Origin: a virus
IMG/VR virus record: IMGVR_UViG_3300003890_000025
Location: 1 to 64,000 of that record
DNA: 64,000 bases
Reading direction: 5' to 3' (one strand)
Below the pieces are notes generated by a model, which saw only the letters and a program-made list of their open reading frames with translations, had not been told where the DNA came from and made no database searches. This document shows, piece by piece, positions 18,030 to 27,328 of the stretch. The position numbers were made by a program, and so were the translations under genes. Each line of letters starts with the position of its first letter. Within the stretch, counting starts at the first letter, position 1.

Positions 18030-18497
18030 TTAAGGCTCCTCTGGCCATACAACTTCACTTATATCATTTATATTTTGAAACTGTGCAGGTAAATCTCGTA
18101 ACGCCTGCCTATAAACAACATAAGCCTGTTTTTGCTCTTGAGAGAGTGGTGAGTCTGGTAACTGTGTCCAGTCGCATTTAGCCAAAAGATCATTTCTCTT
18201 TTCTCGTAATTGCCCCATCACCAATTGATTGCCAAGGTCTTCAATTTCTATAGTGTATTGAGCGCGCAGCCTCACCCTAGGCGGCTCTATTTGCTCGTCA
18301 CCATTCATCACTGCGGGAATTTCTTCTAATACATCTTCTGGGGTATACGGCTCAGAACCCACCACAACTATACGCTCTGGTAAGCCCCACCAATTGTTTG
18401 ACGTGCCTTGCATAATCCATTGACCCGCAACTTCTTCGTTTGTAAAAGTACCACCAGATTCAGCTCCGTTTGTTCTATATATTATTACTCTTTTCAT
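18030..18497 (-). CDS. Tail fibre assembly chaperone
   Basis: 155 residues. The C-terminal half (QLREKRNDLLAKCDWTQLPD, PLSQEQKQAYVVYRQALRDL, then EVVWPEEP) is the classic phage tail-fibre assembly chaperone signature. It begins one base from the stop of the 969-residue fibre gene, whose C-terminal domains it should help to fold. Base use is GC-richer and codon choice differs from the neighbouring late genes, matching the distal half of that fibre, so chaperone and fibre tip were probably acquired together. Confidence 0.85.
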   Translation of the reverse strand: MKRVIIYRTNGAESGGTFTNEEVAGQWIMQGTSNNWWGLPERIVVVGSEPYTPEDVLEEIPAVMNGDEQIEPPRVRLRAQYTIEIEDLGNQLVMGQLREKRNDLLAKCDWTQLPDSPLSQEQKQAYVVYRQALRDLPAQFQNINDISEVVWPEEP

Positions 18498-18498
18498 A

Positions 18499-21408
18499 TT
18501 AATTTACCTTCATAATAGAAACATAATTTGAGGCCTCAAGAGGTTCCATATTTTTAGAAGCCCCACTGGCCTGGTATCCTAAAACGCTAATTACATCACC
18601 AACATTTGCATAAAGACCGGAACTTACAAGCACCCCAATAGTTTCTTGCCCCGCAGCAGTTGTGGCGCACGCCCTAACCCCCCTAGCAAACTCGATTCCA
18701 TTTACATATATTACTGGAAACACAGAATAAGCAGTTGAAAATCCAACACCAACGGTTAATAAAGCTTCTACGCGATAATATCCAGAAACAGGAACAATAT
18801 ATCTCCACGTATTCGTATATATAGCCTGATTTCCACCTCCAGCCCCAACTACAGCATTATGTGTGTCATATTGTTTAGTTGGAAAATCTAAAAATCTACC
18901 GGAGGCGTTAGGCAAACTATTTCCTGCCGCCGAAGTATACCTAGCCGCCACCAACTCCCCGCCCATTAACGTCTGAGGGGATTGGATTTTGTGAATAACA
19001 ATTTGATAATCAGACGAGCTGCCAGACCCAAACGTCCACGTTCCAACAGACGCAGAGACGGCATCAATATAATCACCTGCATTTAAATAAATTTCACTGT
19101 CAACTGAAACTACCACGTTTGACGTCGCCGCCGAAACTGGATACGTTCCTGTAGAAAACACAGTTCCATTTTTTCGCAAGCGAATAATTAAAGTACCACT
19201 ACCAGAGCTTGAAGCTGGATAGCGAGCTGAAATTTTATAATAACCAGATTCGCGAGCCGTGTATTTCCAGGAGGCTCCAGTCGTAACGGCAGCAACAGTA
19301 TCATAATCACTTAAATTAAAATCAAGAACCGTGTCGCCAGATGGAACACTACCGCTTCCTGATGTTTTATAATACCTAGCCGCAATCACCCGCCCACCAA
19401 AATCACTGCTTATTACTGAGTTAGATGACCAACCTTGGATGGGGACAGCAAACTCGGCTTTAACAAACAAATTGGTATCGGCAAAGTTTATGCCAGACCC
19501 ACTATTCCACACAGTTCCTGGAGTTTCCATCATTAGTTTTACAGTAGTAGAGCTTACGGGTGCAATCACAACAACAACTTCGTCAGAAAGTAAGTCACCA
19601 ATAAAACCAGTACCTAGCTGTGATCCGAAAAAATCTGTGGTTCCGCCCAATTGCACTTTATCCGTGTTGATTGTATATCCAGATGGCAAATTTATTAAAT
19701 AACTTCCACTTCCAGCAGTGCCTGCCGTAGTATGTCTATAATTAACTCGAAAATAAGCATACTCACCTACTTTTCTAACAGAAATTGTATCTACAGACGT
19801 TGTACCCTTAGTTGGATTGGTGCCTGTTCCTGTAAAGGTAATTGTTCCTAAAAATTTTTCATCCTCAACAACACTTCCCCTTGCAATCTCTCTTGGCCCC
19901 ACTATTACGTTGTCATAATTAATTGTCCAGCTTGTCGTTGTGTTTGTGGCCACATGGAATATTAGTCGGTACGAAGACGAGTTGGAATTAGATTGAAACT
20001 CTCCAATATACGTTCCAAAATCAGACGCCATCAAGTCTCTTTGCGATAGCTCAATTACTGAAGCATTGGTTACATCGTAAACATAAACCCTGACAAATCC
20101 ATCTTGATAATTTGTGCTTGTCTTATAATCAAACGATACCCTTATCACCTTAGCTCTATCGGCTAAGTCAATAGTGAAATCTGTACTAACACCCTCTCCT
20201 CGTAAGTTACTAGTTCCTTTTGAAAATAAAAAGTCAGCAGTTTTACGAAGCGGAGTAGTTGTGTTACGAGTTAATGTAATGGCCGCAGTTCCGCCTGTTC
20301 CGTCTACAGGTACCTCGCTTGCAGCATCTTTATAAGTATTCCAACCAGTTAAATTGCTGTCAGCGTCGGGATTGCTAATATAATTAATACCACCACTACC
20401 AGCCCCCACTTTACTTTCAGAGCCGTCATCATTTAACTGATAAAGGAATCCGTCTGATTTAAAATATATTCGACCAAACCCAGAAGAAGGAGTCGTAGGA
20501 GTAGATATTTCAGCTAAAGTAACAGCATCAGAAAAGGTTTTATTAGACATGGACTGAGTAGCTGAGCTAGTTATAACTTGAGACTCACTACCATTAGGAC
20601 CTAATTTAAACCTACTAGCTAGAGCAGAGTCATATAATACTCTAGCTAGAGTAGATCCTCCAGTACCTTCTACTGATAACCCAGCGTCTGCTGCAGTAGC
20701 ATTTGTACCACCTTTATTTAAGGTTATATTATTATCTTCTACATCTAGCGTAGCTACGTTTAAAGTAGTAGTATCTCCTTGGACTGTTAAATTACCAGGT
20801 ATTACTACAGTAGAGTTAGAAGCTCCTAAAGTTATATTATTAGCTCCTACAGTAGCTCCTATAGATAAACTACCAGCTGCTGGTACGTCTATACCACCAC
20901 TAGAACCAGTAGGTACTACTATCCTAGCGTCTGACACTACTAAACCAGTACCATTGGGGTCTAAATTTATATTACCGTTAGTATTAGTACTAGCTATAGT
21001 ATTACCGTCTAATTCTAAGTTATCTACTTGTAATAAAGTCTTATTGGTTATATTTTGAGCTGTATCAGTACCTACTATAGTAGTATTAGCATTAGGTACT
21101 GTTAAAGTCCTAGTAGTACCAGTACTTATTGCAGATGCTTCAAATCTTAATTGTTTAGTATTATCAGAATTATCTTGTATCGTAAAATTATTATCTAATA
21201 CGGTTATAGTATTAGTATTATCAAGAGACTTATTAGATACTGCTTGGGCTTTAGCTACCTGTAATACTATATCAGTTACAGCTGAGTTTCTTATATTTAA
21301 TACATCGGCTGTACTATTATAGGCTAATTCCCCTTGGTTAGTTAAGGTAGGACTAGCTTCTGGTAGTATTACCGCTGATTTTTTTATTATAAATGGTTTT
21401 ATAGTCAC
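18499..21408 (-). CDS. Long tail fibre with C1q-like tip domains (mosaic gene)
   Basis: 969 residues. The N-terminal third (to about residue 310) has phage-fibre motifs: GELAYNSTADVLNIRN, TVQGDTTTLNVATLDVEDNN, SLARVLYD-like VLYDSALASRFKLGPNG. From about residue 330 there is a carbohydrate-binding-like beta sandwich (NPDADSNLTGWNTYKDA), then beta domains and, at about 680-800 and 830-960, two C1q/TNF-like jelly rolls (GYYKISARYPAS, GYYRVEALLTVG). The DNA changes composition near 20500: the tip-coding part is richer in GC and CC/CG codons. A fibre chaperone follows directly. This is the likely host-range determinant. Confidence 0.8.
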   Translation of the reverse strand: MTIKPFIIKKSAVILPEASPTLTNQGELAYNSTADVLNIRNSAVTDIVLQVAKAQAVSNKSLDNTNTITVLDNNFTIQDNSDNTKQLRFEASAISTGTTRTLTVPNANTTIVGTDTAQNITNKTLLQVDNLELDGNTIASTNTNGNINLDPNGTGLVVSDARIVVPTGSSGGIDVPAAGSLSIGATVGANNITLGASNSTVVIPGNLTVQGDTTTLNVATLDVEDNNITLNKGGTNATAADAGLSVEGTGGSTLARVLYDSALASRFKLGPNGSESQVITSSATQSMSNKTFSDAVTLAEISTPTTPSSGFGRIYFKSDGFLYQLNDDGSESKVGAGSGGINYISNPDADSNLTGWNTYKDAASEVPVDGTGGTAAITLTRNTTTPLRKTADFLFSKGTSNLRGEGVSTDFTIDLADRAKVIRVSFDYKTSTNYQDGFVRVYVYDVTNASVIELSQRDLMASDFGTYIGEFQSNSNSSSYRLIFHVATNTTTSWTINYDNVIVGPREIARGSVVEDEKFLGTITFTGTGTNPTKGTTSVDTISVRKVGEYAYFRVNYRHTTAGTAGSGSYLINLPSGYTINTDKVQLGGTTDFFGSQLGTGFIGDLLSDEVVVVIAPVSSTTVKLMMETPGTVWNSGSGINFADTNLFVKAEFAVPIQGWSSNSVISSDFGGRVIAARYYKTSGSGSVPSGDTVLDFNLSDYDTVAAVTTGASWKYTARESGYYKISARYPASSSGSGTLIIRLRKNGTVFSTGTYPVSAATSNVVVSVDSEIYLNAGDYIDAVSASVGTWTFGSGSSSDYQIVIHKIQSPQTLMGGELVAARYTSAAGNSLPNASGRFLDFPTKQYDTHNAVVGAGGGNQAIYTNTWRYIVPVSGYYRVEALLTVGVGFSTAYSVFPVIYVNGIEFARGVRACATTAAGQETIGVLVSSGLYANVGDVISVLGYQASGASKNMEPLEASNYVSIMKVN

Positions 21409-21435
21409 TTTATATCTCCTTCATTGTCCAGAGAG

Positions 21436-21915
21436 TTATGTTTTTTGTAAAACCCTAGCTCTATACTTTATACGACCTACGTGAGTAGCTGCTAAAGGTG
21501 TGGCCGTATACCTCACCTGACCTCCAGCAGTAATGGAAAAGTTTACCTGAGCCTCTCCTATTGAGTTACCTATTTGAGTAATAGTCCACGAATTAGCTAT
21601 ATCTCTATATAGTAAATATAAATGTCCAGCCTCTGCGACCTCTGAAGCACCAGAGTTATAAGACCTATAAACGTAATACTCTACTACCGCAGACCTAATA
21701 TTAGCCGTACTAAAAGCTAATCCATCTACATCGTGAGTTAATCCGTCATTATTAACTATTACTAAAGTATTAGGACCTATATCACCGTCTACTATTAACT
21801 CATTTAATTCATTAGTAACTGCTACTGCCCAGTCTGTTGCATCAGTGGCCCAAAGCTCGTCTGTTTGTACGGGGTAGTTATAAGTAACCCCAGCTATAGT
21901 CAATGCTACAGTCAT
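21436..21915 (-). CDS. Small fibre-type protein sharing the C-terminal domain of another fibre
   Basis: 159 residues from the ATG at 21915, chosen because GGGAG stands about seven bases upstream; an in-frame TTG at 21939 lies before that site. The N-terminus (TVALTIAGVTYNYP) is beta-rich. The C-terminus FSITAGGQVRYTATPL... GRIKYRARV parallels FSITTAGQIQYTSSNL... IKFRAQV at the end of the 833-residue fibre, so the two share a tip or trimerisation domain. It is encoded between a lysis gene pair and the long fibre. Confidence 0.6.
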   Translation of the reverse strand: MTVALTIAGVTYNYPVQTDELWATDATDWAVAVTNELNELIVDGDIGPNTLVIVNNDGLTHDVDGLAFSTANIRSAVVEYYVYRSYNSGASEVAEAGHLYLLYRDIANSWTITQIGNSIGEAQVNFSITAGGQVRYTATPLAATHVGRIKYRARVLQKT

Positions 21916-21982
21916 CAAAAATCTCCCATAAAGGGTCAAAACGAGGGATTCATTACCCTCTATTAAGAGTTGTTATCAATTA

Positions 21983-22123
21983 TTAATCCCATTCCTGCTC
22001 TTTTATAAGCTTTATATAATCTTTCATAGAGTAAATGTTCCCAAGCATAATAACACACCAATTACCATTAAACATTATAGCATAACCTATAGGATATAGG
22101 CCAATACCATCAGTATATTCCAT
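21983..22123 (-). CDS. Small protein translationally coupled to the endolysin
   Basis: 46 residues: MEYTDGIGLYPIGYAIMFNG followed by a hydrophobic stretch and a charged tail ending KLIKEQEWD. Its ATG overlaps the endolysin stop (TAATG), the same junction used at 8300 and 31001. It is too small for a domain call. Its aromatic, weakly hydrophobic middle and position suggest a lysis accessory, but that is inference. Confidence 0.5.
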   Translation of the reverse strand: MEYTDGIGLYPIGYAIMFNGNWCVIMLGNIYSMKDYIKLIKEQEWD

Positions 22124-22506
22124 TAAGGCATGAACCAACGTTTACCTGATTTTGGTGGTATAGCTTGAAAATGAACCCAAGTCTCAGTAGCCTTAAAATC
22201 TTCCATCCACAAACCTATTTCTTCTAAAAGCTTCTCATTAGCTAAGCACCACTTCTGTAGCTCTTTTTTAGGGTCTGATATATCTGCAGCTAATCCCAAT
22301 AAATGATTAGACTTTATCGCATTAGATCTGCCAGAAGCTATTAATTTCTGTTGATCTTCATTAGACCTTAATCCAGAAGTTATTATCATAGGCTTACCCC
22401 AAGCCTTTCTAACCTTATTTAGCTTATCTAATAGAATCTTTAGGTTTTTTTCTTGTTCTATAGTTAATTTATAACCTTTTGGATTTAGTTCTTTTATCAC
22501 TATCAT
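22123..22506 (-). CDS. Endolysin, M15-family peptidase
   Basis: 127 residues. It has the zinc-peptidase core of the M15 (D-Ala-D-Ala carboxypeptidase or L-Ala-D-Glu endopeptidase) family: TSGLRSNEDQQKLIASGRSN, then SNHLLGLAADI with ligands H68 and D75, and ETWVHFQ with the third ligand H112. Length is usual for a single-domain phage endolysin. No signal peptide, so it would need a holin. It follows the major capsid gene across a strong terminator, so its expression depends on read-through or its own promoter. Confidence 0.85.
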   Translation of the reverse strand: MIVIKELNPKGYKLTIEQEKNLKILLDKLNKVRKAWGKPMIITSGLRSNEDQQKLIASGRSNAIKSNHLLGLAADISDPKKELQKWCLANEKLLEEIGLWMEDFKATETWVHFQAIPPKSGKRWFMP

Positions 22507-22526
22507 ACTAATATTTGTTTTATAAT

Positions 22527-22557
22527 AAAAACCCCCGCTACTTTTCAGTAGCGAGGG
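22527..22557 (-). terminator. Intrinsic terminator behind the major capsid gene
   Basis: Read leftward, CCCTCGCTACT, loop GAAA and AGTAGCGGGGG form an 11-bp stem with one T-G wobble, followed by five T. It lies 35 bases after the capsid stop and 21 bases before the endolysin start. This is the clearest terminator in the window and would set capsid mRNA above downstream genes. Confidence 0.85.
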
Positions 22558-22591
22558 TTAGGTTGATTACTAATATATAGTTAACTAGTTA

Positions 22592-23845
22592 TTATGAGTT
22601 AACGATATTATAGATAAGAACAAGCTTAGAAGGAGCGTTTGTAAACAATGCTTGGTCTGTGTAAAGACGTAGCTCAAATCCAGCATTGCTTTCAAGCTCT
22701 CTAAAGAACCTGTCATTACCTTCTCCACCAGGAAGATTAAAGGTAAGATCTGTTGATCCTACTCTTGAAAGTTCCTTTGGAGGAATGATAAAGGCATGGC
22801 TTTCTTTAACCATGTTGCAAGGACGAATCTCAACTACTCCGTTCTGTGAATAGAACTTAATAGCTTGAGCACCGTTTTTAGCTTCAGCTAATTGATAAGA
22901 GCTGTCATACATGCGTAGAGCAGCTTGATCAGTCATGAGTTTAGACCATGCTCTTGGGTTAACAAGACACATTACGTCTTCGTCAAGACCTCTTTCAACA
23001 GCCCTAGCAATAGCAGCCTGAATCTTTCCAAAGCTAAGATCGGATCCGCCTGCATCATAGAGATTACCTTTCCACAAGCTATAAGCAGTAACAGAGATAC
23101 CGAAAAGGTTACCAGAAGCTTGAGAAATAATCTGATGTAGACCAGGATGTTCATTGTATGAAGAAGCACCTGTCCTAGCACCTTTGAAGTGAACTTCGTC
23201 TGTAGCGACCAATCCAGTAATAGCTGGAGAGATTGTAAGAGTTCTGGTTTCCATGTTCACGAATGTGATCTTAGAAGAACCTCTGAGAGTACCGCCGCTA
23301 TCGAATACTTCAATAGAAGCGTTTTCTGCTCCAGCCCAAATTCCAGGAGCCCAGTTCGCAGCAGAAACTACAATACTGGTGGTTGTAGAACCAGCAGCAG
23401 CTACAGCAAGGGGTTTCTGACCATAAAAGTGAATGATCTCAAGACGTTTTGCAAGAGACCTCATCATGTTAGCTACAACGTGCTTAACCGTACGGTCAAA
23501 AGCAGCTCCTGAGCTAGCAGCTCTTGAGGCTACTGCGTAGCTGATTTGTGAACGTAAAAGATATTCATAACCTTGAATGGTTGCATCTTTTACTTGTGAT
23601 GGTTGGCTATCTTCTAAAGCAAAAGCTGATCCATCAGAACCACCGTAGCTTATTCCCTGCTCTTGAGAAAGAACTACTGGGGCGTGAAAGAGATTACCTA
23701 AAAGCTTATCTTGACCGATAAAGTCAATCTCTTTCATCAAAATTACATTATCTGGAACTAAATCTTTGACAGCGTCACTATACTTTTCTTTAAAAAAGCC
23801 ATTTAGACTTCCTGCGACGCCACCACTGTGTGCATTAACTGGCAT
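22592..23845 (-). CDS. Major capsid protein
   Basis: 417 residues, with an HK97-fold style layout related to the N4/P22-type capsid group: N-terminal MPVNAHSGGVAGSLNGFFKE, a long helix FDRTVKHVVANMMRSLAKRL, a P-domain-like stretch, and C-terminal FELRLYTDQALFTNAPSKLV. The ribosome site is a perfect AGGAGGT seven bases from ATG. Codon use is visibly more biased to C-ending codons than its neighbours, as expected for the most abundant protein. The scaffold gene lies upstream and a strong terminator downstream. Confidence 0.85.
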   Translation of the reverse strand: MPVNAHSGGVAGSLNGFFKEKYSDAVKDLVPDNVILMKEIDFIGQDKLLGNLFHAPVVLSQEQGISYGGSDGSAFALEDSQPSQVKDATIQGYEYLLRSQISYAVASRAASSGAAFDRTVKHVVANMMRSLAKRLEIIHFYGQKPLAVAAAGSTTTSIVVSAANWAPGIWAGAENASIEVFDSGGTLRGSSKITFVNMETRTLTISPAITGLVATDEVHFKGARTGASSYNEHPGLHQIISQASGNLFGISVTAYSLWKGNLYDAGGSDLSFGKIQAAIARAVERGLDEDVMCLVNPRAWSKLMTDQAALRMYDSSYQLAEAKNGAQAIKFYSQNGVVEIRPCNMVKESHAFIIPPKELSRVGSTDLTFNLPGGEGNDRFFRELESNAGFELRLYTDQALFTNAPSKLVLIYNIVNS

Positions 23846-24011
23846 ATTTTATTACCTCCTAAAGTAATATTTAATTGTTATTTTTATTAAAACAGTATAC
23901 CGAAGATTCTATTATTTTACATTTGGTATCCAGAGTTCCTGATTTTGGAGTATCTGGAGCCATTTAGTAAACTCAAAAACCTCAAGTTTACAGCTTTCTA
24001 TAAATTATTTG
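23846..24011 (-). promoter_or_regulatory. Capsid leader region with possible promoter
   Basis: 166 bases between scaffold and capsid genes without a gene. Reading leftward there is a 7-bp inverted repeat GTAAACT/AGTTTAC at about 23972-23996, then a -10-like TATACT at 23894-23899 with only a weak -35, then the AGGAGGT ribosome site. A dedicated capsid promoter or processing site is plausible, but the -35 is poor. Confidence 0.3.
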
Positions 24012-25001
24012 TTAGGACTTTCGTAACCAATCCTTAATACTCATCTTTTCCTTACCATTCTGTTTCTGTTTATCTACAGAAGATGAGGACTGTACTGGTA
24101 GGGATGGCTTAGACGTTTCGCTTTTAATTTTAGCTACTTGTCTCTTTCTAACCCTCTTTAAATTCTCTTGTCCTATTAGATTTTCTAATATATCCTCTGG
24201 ACTCACGCTTAATAGGTTTTGAATGTCTTTATGCATCTCTTTCTTAACTATGTTCATAGCTTGTTTAGGAGTAATATCCTTATCAGACTTGGCAAAAGAC
24301 AGCATAACATCAGTAAACCTTTTAAGAACGTATGGAGATCTCGGTAGTCCAGTAACCTCGAAAGCCTCTTGAATCTCTTCTTCTAGCTTCATTTCTTGCT
24401 CTTGAACTAGTCTTTCATACTCAGCCCTATCTCTCTCCTCCTTTTCTCTTCTACGCTCCTCCCTTTCCCTTTCTAGCTCTCTCTGAAGTCTTTCTTTTTC
24501 TCTTACTTCTGGAGATTTTTGCTCTTCTTCTAATTCCCTAGATAATATCTTTTTAGCAAACTCTACCACCGCTTTCTCGCTACCTAAAATGTCAGGATCT
24601 GCTAATACTCTCTCTGGATCTGTTCTAAGTAATTCAATAAGTTGAAAAGCTTCTTGTTTAATTCTAGCAGCTTCAGCCATTCTTTTTTGACCAGCTTTAC
24701 CTAATTGAGCGTACTTTATCATCTCTTCTTGAGATAATTCTAGCTCTTCTCCGTCTACTTTAATCTTATAGTAACCTGGATTTTCTGTTGAGGCTTTAGC
24801 TTGAACTGACTTAGCAGCCTTATCGGCCTTAGCTATTTGATTAGGGTCTGATGAAACCTCTTTTGACTCATCTATAGAAGTATCTTCAGACTCAACATTA
24901 CTGTCTGTACTTTCTGACAATTCTTGACTTGATTCTATATTAGCTGATTCTACAATGTTTTCAGCAGCTTCTGGAGCTGATGCTCCTATATTCTCTGACA
25001 T
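24012..25001 (-). CDS. Capsid scaffolding protein
   Basis: 329 residues, acidic and disordered at the N-terminus, with GYYKIKVDGEELELSQEEMI (about 76-95), a central highly charged coiled coil (LQRELEREREERRREKEERD) and a basic helical C-terminus ending SIKDWLRKS. This is the usual layout of podovirus scaffolds, whose C-terminal basic end binds capsid. The gene is transcribed just before the major capsid gene. The start has AAAGGAGATAA upstream. Confidence 0.8.
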   Translation of the reverse strand: MSENIGASAPEAAENIVESANIESSQELSESTDSNVESEDTSIDESKEVSSDPNQIAKADKAAKSVQAKASTENPGYYKIKVDGEELELSQEEMIKYAQLGKAGQKRMAEAARIKQEAFQLIELLRTDPERVLADPDILGSEKAVVEFAKKILSRELEEEQKSPEVREKERLQRELEREREERRREKEERDRAEYERLVQEQEMKLEEEIQEAFEVTGLPRSPYVLKRFTDVMLSFAKSDKDITPKQAMNIVKKEMHKDIQNLLSVSPEDILENLIGQENLKRVRKRQVAKIKSETSKPSLPVQSSSSVDKQKQNGKEKMSIKDWLRKS

Positions 25002-25090
25002 AAATTATCTCCTTTGTACCATCTTATTTAGGTAGGTACTTAGTTAACCGCCACTTAATTGTGGTGGGTCTATAACTAGTTGTTTTTTTA

Positions 25091-27328
25091 TTACTTAGTT
25101 AGTAGTATTTTTATAAAAGTTAAAATCTTAAATACTAGCTTTCCAAACGATCCTGAGGTCTGATGGGACGCTACAGGCTCGTCCCATACTGCTCCAGCTA
25201 TCTGAGCCGCTGTAGGAAAGTCTAGTGTACCAGTTACGGAGTCATTAGCGTCGTACTCCACTCCTAGTAATACGTCACTAGGATCTGGCAGCCTTACAGT
25301 GCCAGTTAAATAGTCGTTACTATCAAAGTCTATCCCAAGCCTAACATCATCTACACTAGGAACTCTTAAATTACCTGTTTTATTTGGAACAGCAGAATCG
25401 AATTGATAAGAAATCCCTAGTCTAACATTGTCCTCTCCTGGATCAGTAAAGTTAGTACTAGAGGTGGTAGTAAACGTACCTTCTGAGACAGCCTCTAATA
25501 AGTCAGATATAGGACTATACGCGTAGCACTTAAAGTAGTAGGTAGTGCTGGGTTTTAGGTTTGATAAGGTAACAGAATGTCCATAATGCTTCCAAGCGTA
25601 TTGTATTCCATTAAAAGTGTCTTTTATTTCTGTCCAAATAAGTCCCCAATCCTTCTTGTCTGGTAATGTAGACTGATGATCGTATACTCCACTAACTGTC
25701 CCGAACCGTATAAATGGTAAGGCTTTTATACGAAGCTGTTTTTTAACTGTATCCGATTGAGCGGCTGTATGGGTATAGACGAGATTTGTTTCTAAGGTTA
25801 AACTTGATCCCCCAATAAATGCTACTCGTGCTTCTTCAAACCTTGCTGTACCAAAACCAATTTCAATGATCTCCCCCACTTCAAAACCATTTGTGTCTGC
25901 TACATCTAAAATTGAAGTGCCAGCCCCAGAATCGGCATTAACAGTTGTAGAACCATGACCGACTACAGCCCCATTTTTACAATCAAATGTTATAGTGGCG
26001 GATGATGAGGTAATGGTTCCAATAACAACATTGTCTATCTCAAGTGGTCGGTTCCTCACGTTTTTAGGGTTTGTTCTTGCGCTTGTAAGATTACGATATT
26101 GAGGCGGTGTCGCCGTTGAGGTGGTGTTTGCTGTAGTATCAACATTTGATGGAGTGGCGTTGTTAGTTCCAGAAATATAATCATTGTCACTTTTTGCCGA
26201 AGAAAAAGTAGTTGCTGATTCATAATCAATAGCTCGAAACGCAGTATACATTTTGGGCACAAAATCATTAAATCTAGTTTCTATTGTAGAAGTTCCAGTT
26301 CCAGACGGACCATAGGCAAAGCGTCCCATTGTTATAATATTTCTACTTGCAATAAATGAACCAGAAGAACCAGAGGCCGTTGCTGGACCTAAAACAATAC
26401 TATCACCACCAACGGTAGAAATATAACAATCTTGAATTCTTCTAGTAAAACCAGACGCTAAATTTATTTGCATATTTGACGTGCCGTTAAAAACACAATC
26501 TCTAACAATTATGTTAGAGTTTGTACCGAAAGTCACGCCACCATTTAACGTATCCTCAGACCAAATTTTTTCGGCAGTTGCAATAAAAGTTGATGTATTT
26601 CCACTTAATGTTACACGAGACCCGCGTGACGCTGTAAAAAGCAAATTTGAATAAGTGGCATTTTTATCAAGAGTAAGCCCCAAATTATAATAACAGCTCG
26701 TAGAAGTAAAATTAGCCCAAATATATCTGATATTCGATCCGTCAGACTGCGGCGATCCCGATCTGGTTAATATACCGTTGACCGAGTGGCTAATTTTCCA
26801 AAATTGTATGTTAATGTTATTTGAGTTTGCAGCGGCGCTTAGGTCTATATACGACCAAGCCCCATAGGTTCCCTGCGTTGACGGGTTATTAAAAGTAAAT
26901 TCTATCATAGTATTAATTGTCTTTATTCCGCGAACTACGGAGGTTGCTGTACTAGCTAGATTTATTACGTATAGTCCGTCTACGTAGAAAGTTCCGTTAT
27001 CTTCGTACTCAGATATTATATTAGTACCTAGAGTAGTATTTGCTACAAAGTGATCTCCATCTTTAAATAAGAGTACAATTTCATAAGTATCTCCAGCAAT
27101 AATAGAGTTTGGAAATGCATAGGATACTGTGATCTGTGTAGACGTATTACTTGAAATTACTCTTTCGAGTCCAGCATTAGATCCAGTTAACATTCTTAGA
27201 GTAAAATTAGATAAATTATTACCTACAGTAGGCCAAGAAGCTCCTGTATTAGTTAGGGTAGTAGTAGATCCTGCGGTAGCAGTTGTACCAGGAGTGGTTA
27301 TACTATAGGTTCCTGACCAGTTAGCAAT
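25091..27328 (-). CDS. Tail spike/fibre with beta-helix-like centre, apparent ATT start
   Basis: 745 residues if it starts at the ATT at 27328; the first in-frame ATG at 27193 would discard a clearly coding stretch that begins ANWSGTYSITTPGTTATA. AGGAGGG stands eight bases before that ATT, and a stop codon closes the frame shortly upstream. The centre (VRGIKTINTMIEF... DCVFNGTSNMQIN) reads like a right-handed beta-helix. The C-terminal repeats DVRLGIDFDSNDYLTGTV and DVLLGVEYDANDSVTGTL, then AVWDEPVASH, are common in phage structural proteins. Bases about 25760-26920 differ in codon use from the ends, suggesting exchange. Confidence 0.65.
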   Translation of the reverse strand: MANWSGTYSITTPGTTATAGSTTTLTNTGASWPTVGNNLSNFTLRMLTGSNAGLERVISSNTSTQITVSYAFPNSIIAGDTYEIVLLFKDGDHFVANTTLGTNIISEYEDNGTFYVDGLYVINLASTATSVVRGIKTINTMIEFTFNNPSTQGTYGAWSYIDLSAAANSNNINIQFWKISHSVNGILTRSGSPQSDGSNIRYIWANFTSTSCYYNLGLTLDKNATYSNLLFTASRGSRVTLSGNTSTFIATAEKIWSEDTLNGGVTFGTNSNIIVRDCVFNGTSNMQINLASGFTRRIQDCYISTVGGDSIVLGPATASGSSGSFIASRNIITMGRFAYGPSGTGTSTIETRFNDFVPKMYTAFRAIDYESATTFSSAKSDNDYISGTNNATPSNVDTTANTTSTATPPQYRNLTSARTNPKNVRNRPLEIDNVVIGTITSSSATITFDCKNGAVVGHGSTTVNADSGAGTSILDVADTNGFEVGEIIEIGFGTARFEEARVAFIGGSSLTLETNLVYTHTAAQSDTVKKQLRIKALPFIRFGTVSGVYDHQSTLPDKKDWGLIWTEIKDTFNGIQYAWKHYGHSVTLSNLKPSTTYYFKCYAYSPISDLLEAVSEGTFTTTSSTNFTDPGEDNVRLGISYQFDSAVPNKTGNLRVPSVDDVRLGIDFDSNDYLTGTVRLPDPSDVLLGVEYDANDSVTGTLDFPTAAQIAGAVWDEPVASHQTSGSFGKLVFKILTFIKILLTK

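Noticed and set aside
22972-23512. Short frames on either strand within the capsid gene
   Set aside because: Shadows of a highly codon-biased gene; no start signals.
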